Position numbers and translations under genes: made by a program. Shown piece after piece: positions 55,853 to 64,000 of a DNA stretch of 64,000 nt (the first letter of the stretch is position 1; each line of letters starts with the position of its first letter). The DNA is from Candidatus Woykebacteria bacterium RBG_13_40_15 (lineage in GTDB: Bacteria > Patescibacteria > Microgenomatia > Woykebacterales > RBG-16-39-9b). The stretch is from contig MHCP01000025.1 in the NCBI GenBank assembly GCA_001816655.1, positions 1 to 64,000 on the forward strand, written 5' to 3'. The notes under the pieces were generated by a model, which ran no database searches, was not told the origin of the DNA, and saw only the letters and a program-made list of their open reading frames with translations.

Positions 55853-58378
55853 ATGAATCCTTCCTTTATTCCAGTTCCCCCGAGGTTGAGCAGTATTTTA
55901 TCTCGGAGGAGATCTCGTAGACTAAAGTTAAAGCTTTTTAGTAGTTTTGTTACGGCTGGTTTTATCTTATTTATTGTTACGCTAGTTGGTGCTAGTATTG
56001 CATTTGGTTTTTTCGCGCGCAATCTTCCCTCACCAAATAAACTTTCTGATCACAATTTCAGCCAATCAACTAAAATTTACGACCGAAACGGTACATTGCT
56101 TTACAATATTTACGGTGATGAAAATCGTACTTTGGTTAAATTAGATAAGGTCCCGGCTGATTTAAGAAATGCGACAGTTGCGATTGAGGACAAACGTTTT
56201 TACAAACACAGGGGGTTTGATATTGTTGAGTACATCCGGGCCATAAAGGAGATTGTCGTTGACCACAGATTAACCGGAGCTTCCACAATTACTCAACAGC
56301 TTGTAAAGAATAGTTTACTTACCTCCGAACGCACTCTGACCAGAAAGGTTAAGGAACTCATTTTATCCATTCAAATTGAGAGGAGGTACAGTAAGGATGA
56401 AATTTTGCAGATGTATTTAAATGAGGTGCCTTATGGAGGGACCTCTTGGGGTACAGAAGCAGCTGCTAATCAATACTTCGGAAAACATACTTGGGAACTG
56501 AATTTGGTTGAGTGCGCAATTCTCGCTGGTTTGCCCCAAAGCCCGACCGCTTACTCGCCATTTGGGCTAAATTCAAGAGCTTACATCAATAGAACAAAAG
56601 ATGTTTTACGTAGAATGAGGGAGGATGGTTATATAACCTCCGACCAAGAGAAAAAAGCAGTAAAAGCATTGCCGAATGTAAAGTTTGCGAGTTTTGGCCA
56701 GGATATTAAAGCCCCCCACTTTTCTATATATGTTAAAACCTTGCTTGAGGAAAAATACGGGCCAAGACTTGTTCAAGAAGGCGGTTTTCAAGTTACCACA
56801 ACATTAGATTTAAAGCTGCAAGACATGGCGCAGAAAGCTGTAACAGATCAAGTGGCAGCCGAGAAATATTTAACGGTAAGCAACGGTGCTGCAGTGATTG
56901 AAAATGTCAAAACAGGGGAAATTTTAGCTTGGGTTGGGTCTAAAGACTACTTTGCAAAAGACATTCCAGGGAAGTTTGATATTGTTTCCCAGGCCATTAG
57001 GCAACCGGGAAGTGCCCTTAAGCCATTTAATTATTTAACTGGGTTTGAAAAAGGGTATGCCAACCCAGCAACTATGTTTATAGATACGCGGACGGACTTT
57101 GGTGGTGGTTACAGACCGGGAAATTATGACGATCGAGAGCACGGACCGCTTCCAGTTCGAATTGCGCTTGGTAACTCATACAACATTCCTGCGGTAAAAA
57201 TGCTTGCTGTTAATGGTGTGGAAAATGTAATCGATACGCTGAAGCGATTTGGGATTACGACTTTAAATGACCCATCTCAATATGGGCTTTCTTTGACTTT
57301 GGGGGGAGGAGCGATAAAATTACTAGAACTGACAAATGCTTACGCAATTTTAGGAAATCAGGGTAAGGTTGTTAGCCCACAGGTGATACTAAAGGTTACT
57401 GATTCCAACGGTAGGGTTATCGAGGAATTTAAACCGTCAAAGGACCAAAAAGAAGCAACTGATCCGGAACATGCCTATTTAATCAATAATATTTTATCAG
57501 ACCCAACTGCAAAATATATGGGGTATGGTACATACTGGGCGCATCTCCTTAATTTTAGGCCAGACGTAGCAGTAAAAACTGGTACCAGCGAGCAAAAAAT
57601 TGATAACTGGACGTTTGGGTATAGCCCTTCTTATGTAGTCGGTACTTGGGTTGGAAATAACGACAACTCACCTATGAACCCAGCTCTTTCCTCTGGTATT
57701 ACAGGAGCGGCACCTATCTTTCGTATAATTTCTACCAATCTTTGGGCTGGTAAACCCGTGGATTCTTGGAATAGGCCAGCTGGGGTTGTGGATGCAAAAG
57801 TTGATGCCTTGACCGGAATGAAACCAGGCAAACACAGCGGTTCATTGAAAACTGAAATTTTTGCTAAATGGCAAATTCCAACCCAGGAAGATGATATGCA
57901 TAAAGAAGCTAGAATCTGTATTCCTAGCGGATTAGTAGCCAATTCATCTTGTGAGGCTGCTGGCAAAGCTACCACAAAGCTTTTTCTTGCAATGTACGAT
58001 CCTTATACAAAAATGTTTATGCCTTCTTTCCGTTACTGTCCAGCAGGTTGTCCTCCTACAACTACAGATACAGGTATCTATACTCCCAAGGCAGATAAAC
58101 TAAGTGTTGTTATCTCTTCACCACAAGATAATGCTGAGGTTACATCTGACTTTACAGTTAGCGCTAATATAGCAGGTCCGACAAGTATAGATAAAGCCTG
58201 GTTTTACCTGGATGGGGATCTTACTGAAAAAATAAACTCTCCCTCATCATCAATAAAATATAAATTTACTGGTGTTGCTGATGGTGATCATATTGTCGTT
58301 GTGTGGGTGCATGATTCCGCTGGAGATACTGCGGAAGAAACTATAAATATTAAAGTCCAAAACACTCCCGGTCCATAA
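55853..58378 (+). CDS. Class A penicillin-binding protein (PBP1a-like)
   Basis: Bifunctional enzyme that polymerises and cross-links peptidoglycan. 841 residues. A membrane anchor (about 24-48) is followed by the glycosyltransferase domain (EDKRFYKHRGFD with the catalytic Glu near 111, GASTITQQLVKN, RKVKELILSIQIERRYSKDE). The transpeptidase domain has SxxK in RQPGSALKPF (Ser near 387), SxN in GNSYNIPAV and KTG in VKTGTSEQKI (near 574). The C-terminal 100 residues form an Ig-like domain (SVVISSPQDNAEVTSDFTVS). An extended -10 (TGGTAAAAT) lies before the ATG. The organism thus makes its own cell wall. Confidence 0.94.
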   Translation: MNPSFIPVPPRLSSILSRRRSRRLKLKLFSSFVTAGFILFIVTLVGASIAFGFFARNLPSPNKLSDHNFSQSTKIYDRNGTLLYNIYGDENRTLVKLDKVPADLRNATVAIEDKRFYKHRGFDIVEYIRAIKEIVVDHRLTGASTITQQLVKNSLLTSERTLTRKVKELILSIQIERRYSKDEILQMYLNEVPYGGTSWGTEAAANQYFGKHTWELNLVECAILAGLPQSPTAYSPFGLNSRAYINRTKDVLRRMREDGYITSDQEKKAVKALPNVKFASFGQDIKAPHFSIYVKTLLEEKYGPRLVQEGGFQVTTTLDLKLQDMAQKAVTDQVAAEKYLTVSNGAAVIENVKTGEILAWVGSKDYFAKDIPGKFDIVSQAIRQPGSALKPFNYLTGFEKGYANPATMFIDTRTDFGGGYRPGNYDDREHGPLPVRIALGNSYNIPAVKMLAVNGVENVIDTLKRFGITTLNDPSQYGLSLTLGGGAIKLLELTNAYAILGNQGKVVSPQVILKVTDSNGRVIEEFKPSKDQKEATDPEHAYLINNILSDPTAKYMGYGTYWAHLLNFRPDVAVKTGTSEQKIDNWTFGYSPSYVVGTWVGNNDNSPMNPALSSGITGAAPIFRIISTNLWAGKPVDSWNRPAGVVDAKVDALTGMKPGKHSGSLKTEIFAKWQIPTQEDDMHKEARICIPSGLVANSSCEAAGKATTKLFLAMYDPYTKMFMPSFRYCPAGCPPTTTDTGIYTPKADKLSVVISSPQDNAEVTSDFTVSANIAGPTSIDKAWFYLDGDLTEKINSPSSSIKYKFTGVADGDHIVVVWVHDSAGDTAEETINIKVQNTPGP

Positions 58379-58389
58379 GCCCCTTACCG

Positions 58390-60402
58390 CTAACTAAGAT
58401 TAGATGTACGTGGCTGGGCACCAATTTTTTTCAGGTCGGTTAATATTTTACCCCTAATTTTAGTTACTAATTTTTTATCTAATGTATTTTTCTGGCTGTA
58501 ATATTCTAGTCCTATTAAAACAGAACGCTGGCCTTTTATGTTTGTATCTTCGAATAAAGACATTTTATAAAGATTGTTGCCCGCAGAGTTCTTAATGGAT
58601 TCTGAGATAGATTGGAAGGGCAAGTTGTTTTGAAGGAATAAGGATAACTCTTCCTTAACAACTGGAAATTTTGGAATTTGGGTGTAGCGTTTTTCTTTTT
58701 GCCTCGCCTGTAAAGCTTCTAGGTCTAGTTCAAACCAAAAAGTGGGACTCGATATTTCGAACTTACCGAGAATGGAACTATCAATCTTGCCAAATTCTCC
58801 TATCGACCCTGTTCCGATAAGAACCATGCTAGCTTCTTTTCCAAATCTACTGGTTTCGGTCAACTGTTTAAATGTAAAACCAGAAATGTTTAATTTTTTA
58901 AGAAAAGTTTCTAAAGCCCCTTTAGCGGATCTAAAATCACTATCTACAAAAATGGCCGCGATTTTCTTTGGTTGGTTAGGAAGGCCATTTTTTCCAATGT
59001 CTTTAGTAAAAACCCTTCCCAACTCAAATAACGAGAATTTCTTGAAATTTTCTATGTTTAATTTCGCCGCTAGGAGTATTCCTACTAATAAGGTTGGTCT
59101 TAAATACTCATAATCAAAAATTAGCCTATTTGCAACCCTTAAGCACTCCTCGCTATCAAATCCCAAATCTTCAACTGTCAAAAGACTTGTTAGGGTACTT
59201 GAGTATATTTCCTGCAGTCCTAATGATATTAAAATTTGTTTTACTTTTCTTTCAAAATCAATGTAGTTCAATTCACTGGTTGGTAGAGGGCCGACTGGCA
59301 GGGTTTTTGGGAACTTGTTGTAGCCATAAATGCGGCCTATTTCTTCTATGAGGTCGATAGGTTCGTGAATATCTGTTCGGAAGGATGGAACACCAACAAT
59401 AACCGTTTTTCCTTCCGCTTGAGATTCCAATTTAGTTTCGAAGTTTAGACGTGACAGTATGCTGCAGACTTCTTTTTCTGCAATTGTTACACCTAAAGTA
59501 TCGCTTACTAAAGAGAGAGGTAGTTTGACATAGTGCTCTTTTGCTGGGTAACCGACGCTCTCAATAGTAGAAGCTAATTTTCCTCCAGCTAGAGGTTTCA
59601 TTAAGGAGTAAGCTCGCTCAAAAGCGTATCGGTGGGCTGCCGGATCCAATTTCTTTTCAAATCTGTTCGATGCCTCAGTTCGTAGCCCCAAAGCCTGTGA
59701 GGCGCGCCGTACAGAAAGAGAATCGTATACTGGTACATGTAGCACTACTGTTTTAGTGTTTTTATCTATTTCACTTGAAGCTCCTCCCATAAGCCCCGCT
59801 AAATCAATTAGTTTTTCAGAATCTTCGATAATTATTGCACCACTGGGAAGCTTTCGTTCCACTCCGTCTAGCGTAGTAACAGCTTCTCCTTCTTTTGAAC
59901 TGCGTAGTACCATTTTTCCCTTGATTTTATCGTAATCAAAAGCATGCATTGGTTGTCCGGTTTCGGTCATGACATAGTTTGTGATATCGACTATATTGGA
60001 TAAGCTTCTGATACCGGATTTTTCTAGCCTTTCTGAAAGCCACATAGGCGATTGGGAAACCTTTAGTTCATCAATAATTCCAATACTGTAGTATGGACAC
60101 AAGCTTTTGTCCAAAACAGCTAGATTTATCTTTTTTGTACTTTCAATTTCCTTCTGTGTCTCAGAAAATGCCGCTGGGACAGTCAGCCGCCGGTTGTAAA
60201 TAGCAGCAACCTCTCTTGCTATCCCAATTATTGAGAGACAATCTGATCGATTTGGGGTAATTTCAAAATCAAAAATTACATCTTCCTTTTCTTTTTCAAC
60301 ACTTTCAACCTTTGTGCCTGATAACAATAAATCTTCAGCAAGTCTTTCGGTTCCCTCTTTTATTTCGACGTATTCTTTTAACCAAGAAAGCGGTACTTTC
60401 AT
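58390..60402 (-). CDS. pheT: Phenylalanyl-tRNA synthetase beta subunit, short form
   Basis: Beta subunit of the heterotetrameric enzyme, 670 residues against about 795 in E. coli. The B1 region starts MKVPLSWLKEYVEIKEGTER, but the sequence goes from GTKVESVEKEKEDVIFDFEI straight to TPNRSDCLSIIGIAREVAAI, so the usual OB-fold tRNA-binding domain (about 110 residues) is missing. The B5 DNA-binding-like, catalytic-like B6-B7 and C-terminal FDX-ACB domains (RYTQIPKFPVVKEELSLFLQ) are present. The editing domain (B3/B4) is still recognisable. One base separates it from pheS. Confidence 0.93.
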   Translation of the reverse strand: MKVPLSWLKEYVEIKEGTERLAEDLLLSGTKVESVEKEKEDVIFDFEITPNRSDCLSIIGIAREVAAIYNRRLTVPAAFSETQKEIESTKKINLAVLDKSLCPYYSIGIIDELKVSQSPMWLSERLEKSGIRSLSNIVDITNYVMTETGQPMHAFDYDKIKGKMVLRSSKEGEAVTTLDGVERKLPSGAIIIEDSEKLIDLAGLMGGASSEIDKNTKTVVLHVPVYDSLSVRRASQALGLRTEASNRFEKKLDPAAHRYAFERAYSLMKPLAGGKLASTIESVGYPAKEHYVKLPLSLVSDTLGVTIAEKEVCSILSRLNFETKLESQAEGKTVIVGVPSFRTDIHEPIDLIEEIGRIYGYNKFPKTLPVGPLPTSELNYIDFERKVKQILISLGLQEIYSSTLTSLLTVEDLGFDSEECLRVANRLIFDYEYLRPTLLVGILLAAKLNIENFKKFSLFELGRVFTKDIGKNGLPNQPKKIAAIFVDSDFRSAKGALETFLKKLNISGFTFKQLTETSRFGKEASMVLIGTGSIGEFGKIDSSILGKFEISSPTFWFELDLEALQARQKEKRYTQIPKFPVVKEELSLFLQNNLPFQSISESIKNSAGNNLYKMSLFEDTNIKGQRSVLIGLEYYSQKNTLDKKLVTKIRGKILTDLKKIGAQPRTSNLS

Positions 60403-60403
60403 A

Positions 60404-61375
60404 TTAAAATTGCTTCAAAAAACGAAGATCGCTGTTATACAGACTTCTAATATCGCTAATCCCGTATTTGAGCAGGGCGAGTCTATCTGGGCCCATCCCA
60501 AACGCCCAACCCCTGAATTTGTTTGGGTCAATTCGGCCATTTTTTAAGACAATTGGATTAACCATTCCTGCACCCAATATCTCGAGCCAACCCTTGCCTG
60601 GGTAATAAACCTCCATTTCGATTGAAGGTTCTGTATAAGCAAAATGGTGACCGTAAACTCTAGTTTTTAAATTCTTTCCAAAGAATGATTTCGCAAAGTA
60701 GTCTAGTGTGCCAATCAAATCAGACATTTTGGAGGCATCATCGATGAGCAGCCCTTCTATTTGATAGAAAGAGGGAAGATGGGTGCTGTCTGGCATATCG
60801 CGTCGGTAGCAGCGACCTGGAAATAACACTCTTATTGGCGGCTTGTGGTCCTCCATATACCTAACCTGCATACTACTTGTGTGGGTTCGAAGTAGTAACT
60901 CATCGTTAATATAGTATGTCTGTTGTACGTCTCTTGCGGGATGATTTTGGGGCATATTGAGCTTTTGAAAGTTGTATGCATCTAGCTCAACTTCGGGTCC
61001 GTCAATCCAAGAAAATCCGAGGGAGTGGAAAATTTCCTTAACTTCATCAATTACTGAAGTTAGCGGGTGTGTGCCGCCTAGATCGATTTCTTTTCCGGGA
61101 GTAGTTAAATCAACTGAGGACTCTTTTTTAATCGATACGGGTTTTGCTTGCTGGTTTAATAACTGCTCAAGTTTTGTTCTGAGTTTATTTATTTTTGTTC
61201 CAATTCCTGCTTTTTGTTCTTTTGGTAATTTCGGAATCTGTTTAGTAACATTTTGTAAAATACCCCTCCTTCGTCCAAAATATTTGATACGTATCTTTTC
61301 TAAAGCCGCACCCGTTTTTGCTTGGGAAAGTTCTTTTAAAGCTAGTCGTTCGATTTCATTGAGGTCTAGTACCAT
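60404..61375 (-). CDS. pheS: Phenylalanyl-tRNA synthetase alpha subunit
   Basis: Catalytic subunit, 323 residues from the ATG at 61375. An N-terminal coiled-coil (LALKELSQAKTGAALEKIRI) is followed by class II motif 2 (LLRTHTSSMQVRYMEDHKPP, RVLFPGRCYRRDMPDSTHLP, FYQIEGLLIDD) and motif 3 (GWAFGMGPDRLALLKYGI). AYTEPSIEMEVYYPGKGWLE forms the phenylalanine pocket. Operon with pheT. Confidence 0.95.
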   Translation of the reverse strand: MVLDLNEIERLALKELSQAKTGAALEKIRIKYFGRRRGILQNVTKQIPKLPKEQKAGIGTKINKLRTKLEQLLNQQAKPVSIKKESSVDLTTPGKEIDLGGTHPLTSVIDEVKEIFHSLGFSWIDGPEVELDAYNFQKLNMPQNHPARDVQQTYYINDELLLRTHTSSMQVRYMEDHKPPIRVLFPGRCYRRDMPDSTHLPSFYQIEGLLIDDASKMSDLIGTLDYFAKSFFGKNLKTRVYGHHFAYTEPSIEMEVYYPGKGWLEILGAGMVNPIVLKNGRIDPNKFRGWAFGMGPDRLALLKYGISDIRSLYNSDLRFLKQF

Positions 61376-61412
61376 AAGAACTAATTCTAACATAGTCGAG
61401 GCTAGTTTGAAA

Positions 61413-61481
61413 GAAAAAAATTAGTCCTAAGATGGGAAGCTCACGCCTGCCCTACATGAGCTCCCCGACATAGGACTAATT
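61413..61481 (-). terminator. Two-tier terminator between rplT and pheS
   Basis: On the minus strand AATTAGTCCTA (61481-61471) pairs with TAGGACTAATT (61429-61419) and an inner stem GGGGAGCTC/GAGCTTCCC stacks above it; TTTTTTT follows. A strong intrinsic terminator for the infC-rpmI-rplT operon. Because pheST starts about 40 bases further on, it could also attenuate read-through into pheST. Confidence 0.85.
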
Positions 61482-61549
61482 GTGACTATTATAACAGGAA
61501 ATATGTGAATTGTCAACCACTATAGGGCGGAGAAATTATTAGCTATGGG

Positions 61550-61903
61550 TTATATGTGGGTCTTTGCCTCTTCGACAATTTGTTTGAAGGTTTTTTCGTC
61601 GCTTGCTGCTATCTCGGATAAGATTTTACGATCAAGCTGAATCTTAGCAGAGGATAAGCCTTTAATAAAATTACTGTAGGTTAAATTGTGGTTTTTAAGA
61701 GCAGCGTTTATTTGAACGATCCAAAGCGTTCTTTTTTGTCTTTTTCTCTCTTTACGTCCTGAAAAAGCGTACGCTCCTGCGTGCATCACAGCTTCTTTAG
61801 CTACTTTAAAAAGCTTGCTTTTCGTTCCCCTGAAGCCCTTTGCTGCTTTTAAAATTTTTTTATGTTTTCTATTTACAGTGGTTCCTCTTCTTATCCTTGC
61901 CAT
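61550..61903 (-). CDS. rplT: 50S ribosomal protein L20
   Basis: A protein of 117 residues: MARIRRGTTVNRKHKKILKA, AKGFRGTKSKLFKVAKEAVM and FIKGLSSAKIQLDRKILSEI. Normal length and motifs. In E. coli L20 also represses this operon; no obvious L20 leader pseudoknot was identified here. Confidence 0.96.
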   Translation of the reverse strand: MARIRRGTTVNRKHKKILKAAKGFRGTKSKLFKVAKEAVMHAGAYAFSGRKERKRQKRTLWIVQINAALKNHNLTYSNFIKGLSSAKIQLDRKILSEIAASDEKTFKQIVEEAKTHI

Positions 61904-61905
61904 TT

Positions 61906-62097
61906 TTATACTCCTAATATCTTTTTATACTTTTTTCTAAATCCCCCAGTTATTGATTGTGGTTCATTTTGTCTGCGCAGTCGCCTTTTTGATTTTTTCG
62001 TTTTTAAGTGTGACGAATAAGCATGCCCACGCAATATTTTTTTTGATCCTGTTACCTTGAATCTTTTTTCAGCTGTCTTTCTGGATTTCTGTTTCAT
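61906..62097 (-). CDS. rpmI: 50S ribosomal protein L35
   Basis: A protein of 63 residues from the ATG at 62097 (a longer frame reaches 62136 inside infC). MKQKSRKTAEKRFKVTGSKK matches the L35 opening, followed by HAYSSHLKTKKSKRRLRRQN. Lies between infC and rplT in the standard order. Confidence 0.93.
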   Translation of the reverse strand: MKQKSRKTAEKRFKVTGSKKILRGHAYSSHLKTKKSKRRLRRQNEPQSITGGFRKKYKKILGV

Positions 62098-62107
62098 AAA
62101 AAGTATC

Positions 62108-62623
62108 CTAATGTTTTTTACAAGGCTTAAGGCCAACTACTAAGTTCTTACCAACCAACCGAGGTTCTGAATCCTTTTCCCCAATACCGTCTAGCATAGA
62201 GGTTGCTTTTTCCAATATTGACCACCCGATTTCTGGGTGAACAATCTCTCTACCAGCAAATTTTATCGTTAATTGGACCCTGTTACCTTCTTCGAAAAAC
62301 TCCTTTGCCCTATTCATCCTTATCTCCAAGTCGTGATCATCAATGGTAGGGCTTAACCAGATCTCCTTTGTTTCGATTTCTTTTGTTTTCTGTTTAATTT
62401 TTCTTTCTTTTTTATCTTCCTCGTATTTAAATTTTTTAAAATCAATAATTTTTACGACCGGTGGATCTGCTTGGCCGGATACCTCTACTAAGTCCAAATT
62501 AGAATTCCTTGCTCTCTCCCTTGCTTCATCGATTCTAATAATTCCAATTTGTTTCCCATTTTCTTCTAGTAGTCGTACTTTTTCAGCACGGATATTTTGA
62601 TTGATCCGATAGTATTTTCTAAT
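62108..62623 (-). CDS. infC: Translation initiation factor IF-3 with AUU start codon
   Basis: A protein of 171 residues. The complete N-domain is recovered only by starting at an ATT at 62623, 9 bases after GGGAGGAG: IRKYYRINQNIRAEKVRLLE, then RIDEARERARNSNLDLVEVS. Without it the frame would begin at residue 43 with a TTG. The AUU start is the classic feature of infC in many bacteria and lets IF-3 repress its own translation, because IF-3 rejects non-AUG starts. The C-domain (VVKIIDFKKFKYEEDKKERK, MLDGIG) is normal. First gene of the operon. Confidence 0.9.
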   Translation of the reverse strand: MRKYYRINQNIRAEKVRLLEENGKQIGIIRIDEARERARNSNLDLVEVSGQADPPVVKIIDFKKFKYEEDKKERKIKQKTKEIETKEIWLSPTIDDHDLEIRMNRAKEFFEEGNRVQLTIKFAGREIVHPEIGWSILEKATSMLDGIGEKDSEPRLVGKNLVVGLKPCKKH

Positions 62624-62787
62624 TGTTCTCTCCTCCCAATGAATTCGAAAAATAATCTTTTAATTTTAGTTTGGAAATTGCGTTTTCGCGAACCAACTCA
62701 AACGGCCTTTTAGATAAATAAATTATTGTAGATTCGGTTCCTATCATTTGCAATTTTTTCTTCTGGATCTTATCCGATCGATTGCAT

Positions 62788-62817
62788 AGTCTACCAGAGA
62801 AATTATTCTCTTGTCAA
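62788..62817 (-). promoter_or_regulatory. Promoter of the infC operon
   Basis: TTGACA (62817-62812), 18-base spacer, TAGACT (62793-62788). It lies about 165 bases upstream of infC, leaving a long leader. The 247-base gap between infC and thrS holds nothing else I can name. Confidence 0.65.
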
Positions 62818-62870
62818 TTTCACCTAAAGTGGCTGCCACTGTGTTTAAATTGGAAACATGTTTTTCGGTA

Positions 62871-64000
62871 CTATTCTCTATTCTCGACCTCCTTTTCTAA
62901 TCGATTAATTAAATCCCCGATTAAAACTGAGCCCTCATCTCCTTTTCCCCTAGATCGAACCGCAACCTTTTTTTGGACCTGTTCCCTATCTCCAACAACA
63001 AGCATATATGGAATTTTCTGCAGCTCTGCGTCTCGTATCTTTGTTTGCATTGTTTCGTTTCTGGAATCAACCTCAATACGTAATTTTTTGTTTAGGAATT
63101 CGTTTCTTAACTCAGTAGCGTATTGATTATGCCTTTCAGCTATTGGGATTATTATTGCTTGGATTGGAGATAGCCAAAGGGGAAATGCGCCACCGAAATG
63201 CTCAACTAGGACACCAACAAATCGCTGTAGAGAACCAATTATAGTTCTATGTATCATTGCTGGTTGTCTTGGTTTTCCGTCGCTGTCTGTGTAAGTAAGA
63301 TTAAACTTTTCTGGCATAAATAAATCTAATTGAATCGTACCACATTGCCAAGAGCGTGAGAGTGAATCATTAATATGGAAATCAATTTTTGGGCCGTAAA
63401 AGGCCCCTTCGCCTTCATTAATCTTGTAGTTTAATTTAAGATTATTTAGAACTTTTTTTAGAGTATTTTCTGCTTTATCCCATGTTTTCTTATTTCCCAT
63501 AGACTTTTCTGGGCGGGTTGAGAGTTCAATCGAAACTTCAGGAAAGCCTAGTATTTTGTAAAACCTCAGAGTTAAATCAATAATATTTTTAATCTCTGAT
63601 TCAATTTGATCTTCGGTAGCGAAAATATGGGCGTCGTCTTGACGAAAGGCTCTGACTCTAAATAGACCGTTGAGAGTTCCAGACTGTTCGTAGCGATGAA
63701 CCTCGCCCATCTCAGCGAGTCTTATTGGTAGATCACGATACGAATGAGGGCGCTCCTTATAAATTAAAATCATACCAGGACAGTTCATTGGTTTTAGAAC
63801 CAGTTTTTTGCCAGCTTGATTTACAAAATACATTTTGTCTCTGTAATTTTCCCAATGTCCTGATCGATGCCACAATTCTTCGGATAAAAGAATCGGTGTG
63901 GAGACTAATTGATAGCCAGCAGATTTTTGCAATTTATTGTAAAAACCCATTAGCGCTTCCCGTAGGAGCATTCCTTTTGGGTGCCAAAATACAAACCCTG
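62871..64000 (-). CDS. thrS: Threonyl-tRNA synthetase, C-terminal part (runs off the window)
   Basis: 376 residues are visible. At the window edge the frame reads GFVFWHPKGMLLREALMGFY, the start of the class II catalytic core. Then follow MNCPGMILIYKERPHSYRDL, RLAEMGEVHRYEQSG, LFRVRAFRQDDAHIF and IHRTIIGSLQRFVGVLVEHF. The C-terminal anticodon-binding domain has PLWLSPIQAIIIPIAERHNQ and YMLVVGDREQVQKKVAVRSR. The N-terminal TGS and editing domains lie outside the window. Directly upstream of infC, as in many bacteria. Confidence 0.95.
   Translation of the reverse strand, partial: GFVFWHPKGMLLREALMGFYNKLQKSAGYQLVSTPILLSEELWHRSGHWENYRDKMYFVNQAGKKLVLKPMNCPGMILIYKERPHSYRDLPIRLAEMGEVHRYEQSGTLNGLFRVRAFRQDDAHIFATEDQIESEIKNIIDLTLRFYKILGFPEVSIELSTRPEKSMGNKKTWDKAENTLKKVLNNLKLNYKINEGEGAFYGPKIDFHINDSLSRSWQCGTIQLDLFMPEKFNLTYTDSDGKPRQPAMIHRTIIGSLQRFVGVLVEHFGGAFPLWLSPIQAIIIPIAERHNQYATELRNEFLNKKLRIEVDSRNETMQTKIRDAELQKIPYMLVVGDREQVQKKVAVRSRGKGDEGSVLIGDLINRLEKEVENRE

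Noticed and set aside
62108..62497. Truncated infC or a frameshift at its 5' end
   Set aside because: The same frame continues upstream without a stop to an AUU start with a good Shine-Dalgarno sequence and full N-domain.

Overview
The window looks like a chromosomal segment of a Candidate Phyla Radiation (Patescibacteria) bacterium, most likely of the Microgenomates type. This assignment is an inference from gene content: a compact AT-rich genome with short intergenic gaps, a type IV pilus locus without an outer-membrane secretin, a membrane-anchored Clp-like AAA+ ATPase, a SipW/TasA-type secretion module, small class-A-fold and patatin-like surface enzymes, a short PheT, and an acyl-carrier-protein homologue that has lost its prosthetic-group serine. 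Many genes end in TGA, so the standard bacterial code applies, not the UGA-glycine code of Gracilibacteria and Absconditabacteria.

Layout. Positions 1-1,560: a SipW-like signal peptidase between two TasA-like exported proteins, with a long leader carrying two terminator-like hairpins. 1,600-3,420: four small GC-richer genes of unknown function. 3,439-6,238: membrane-anchored Clp ATPase and a membrane partner. 6,287-6,920: an operon of tiny membrane proteins, one broken by two in-frame stops. 7,174-15,939: RarA, a histidine phosphatase, a patatin-like lipase, two tandem DNRLRE-FN3 surface proteins, a YjjX-like NTPase, an orphan small RNA, a ROK kinase and a LOG-family protein. 16,199-28,090: hydrolases, PduO-type adenosyltransferase, MscS channel, response regulator, DUF763, methyltransferases and a YfbR-like phosphohydrolase, repeatedly interrupted by single GC-rich genes that have their own near-consensus promoters. 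28,186-37,074: glyA, a 7TM histidine kinase, gyrA/gyrB and holB. 37,158-49,450: a type IV pilus locus (pilB, pilT, pilC, pilD, six prepilin-like genes, pilM, pilN, pilO), interrupted by a four-helix-bundle gene flanked by inverted repeats. 49,570-52,504: the rpmF-nusB-acp-like-rnc-rpsP-khpA-trmD operon. 52,507-61,375: recG, tyrS, a class A penicillin-binding protein and pheST. 61,413-64,000: the infC-rpmI-rplT operon with an AUU start for infC, and the 3' part of thrS.

How the parts work together. The pilus locus is almost complete for a single-membrane or secretin-less machine: assembly and retraction ATPases, platform protein, prepilin peptidase, pilins and the PilMNO scaffold. The surface genes to the left (SipW/TasA, DNRLRE-FN3, patatin, CapA, class-A-fold hydrolase) fit an organism that lives attached to other cells. 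Replication and translation genes sit in conventional operons.

The most unusual signals are these: (1) solitary GC-rich genes inserted between housekeeping genes, each with a sigma70-type promoter and usually a downstream hairpin; (2) an orphan structured RNA with its own promoter and two mutually exclusive stems at 13,940-14,018; (3) a broken mini-gene whose two premature stops sit where tryptophans would be plausible; (4) several repeat families (GCCTGCC palindromes, a paired structured element with compensatory changes, 35-bp tandem hairpin units). No tRNA, rRNA, CRISPR array or recognisable transposase was seen.
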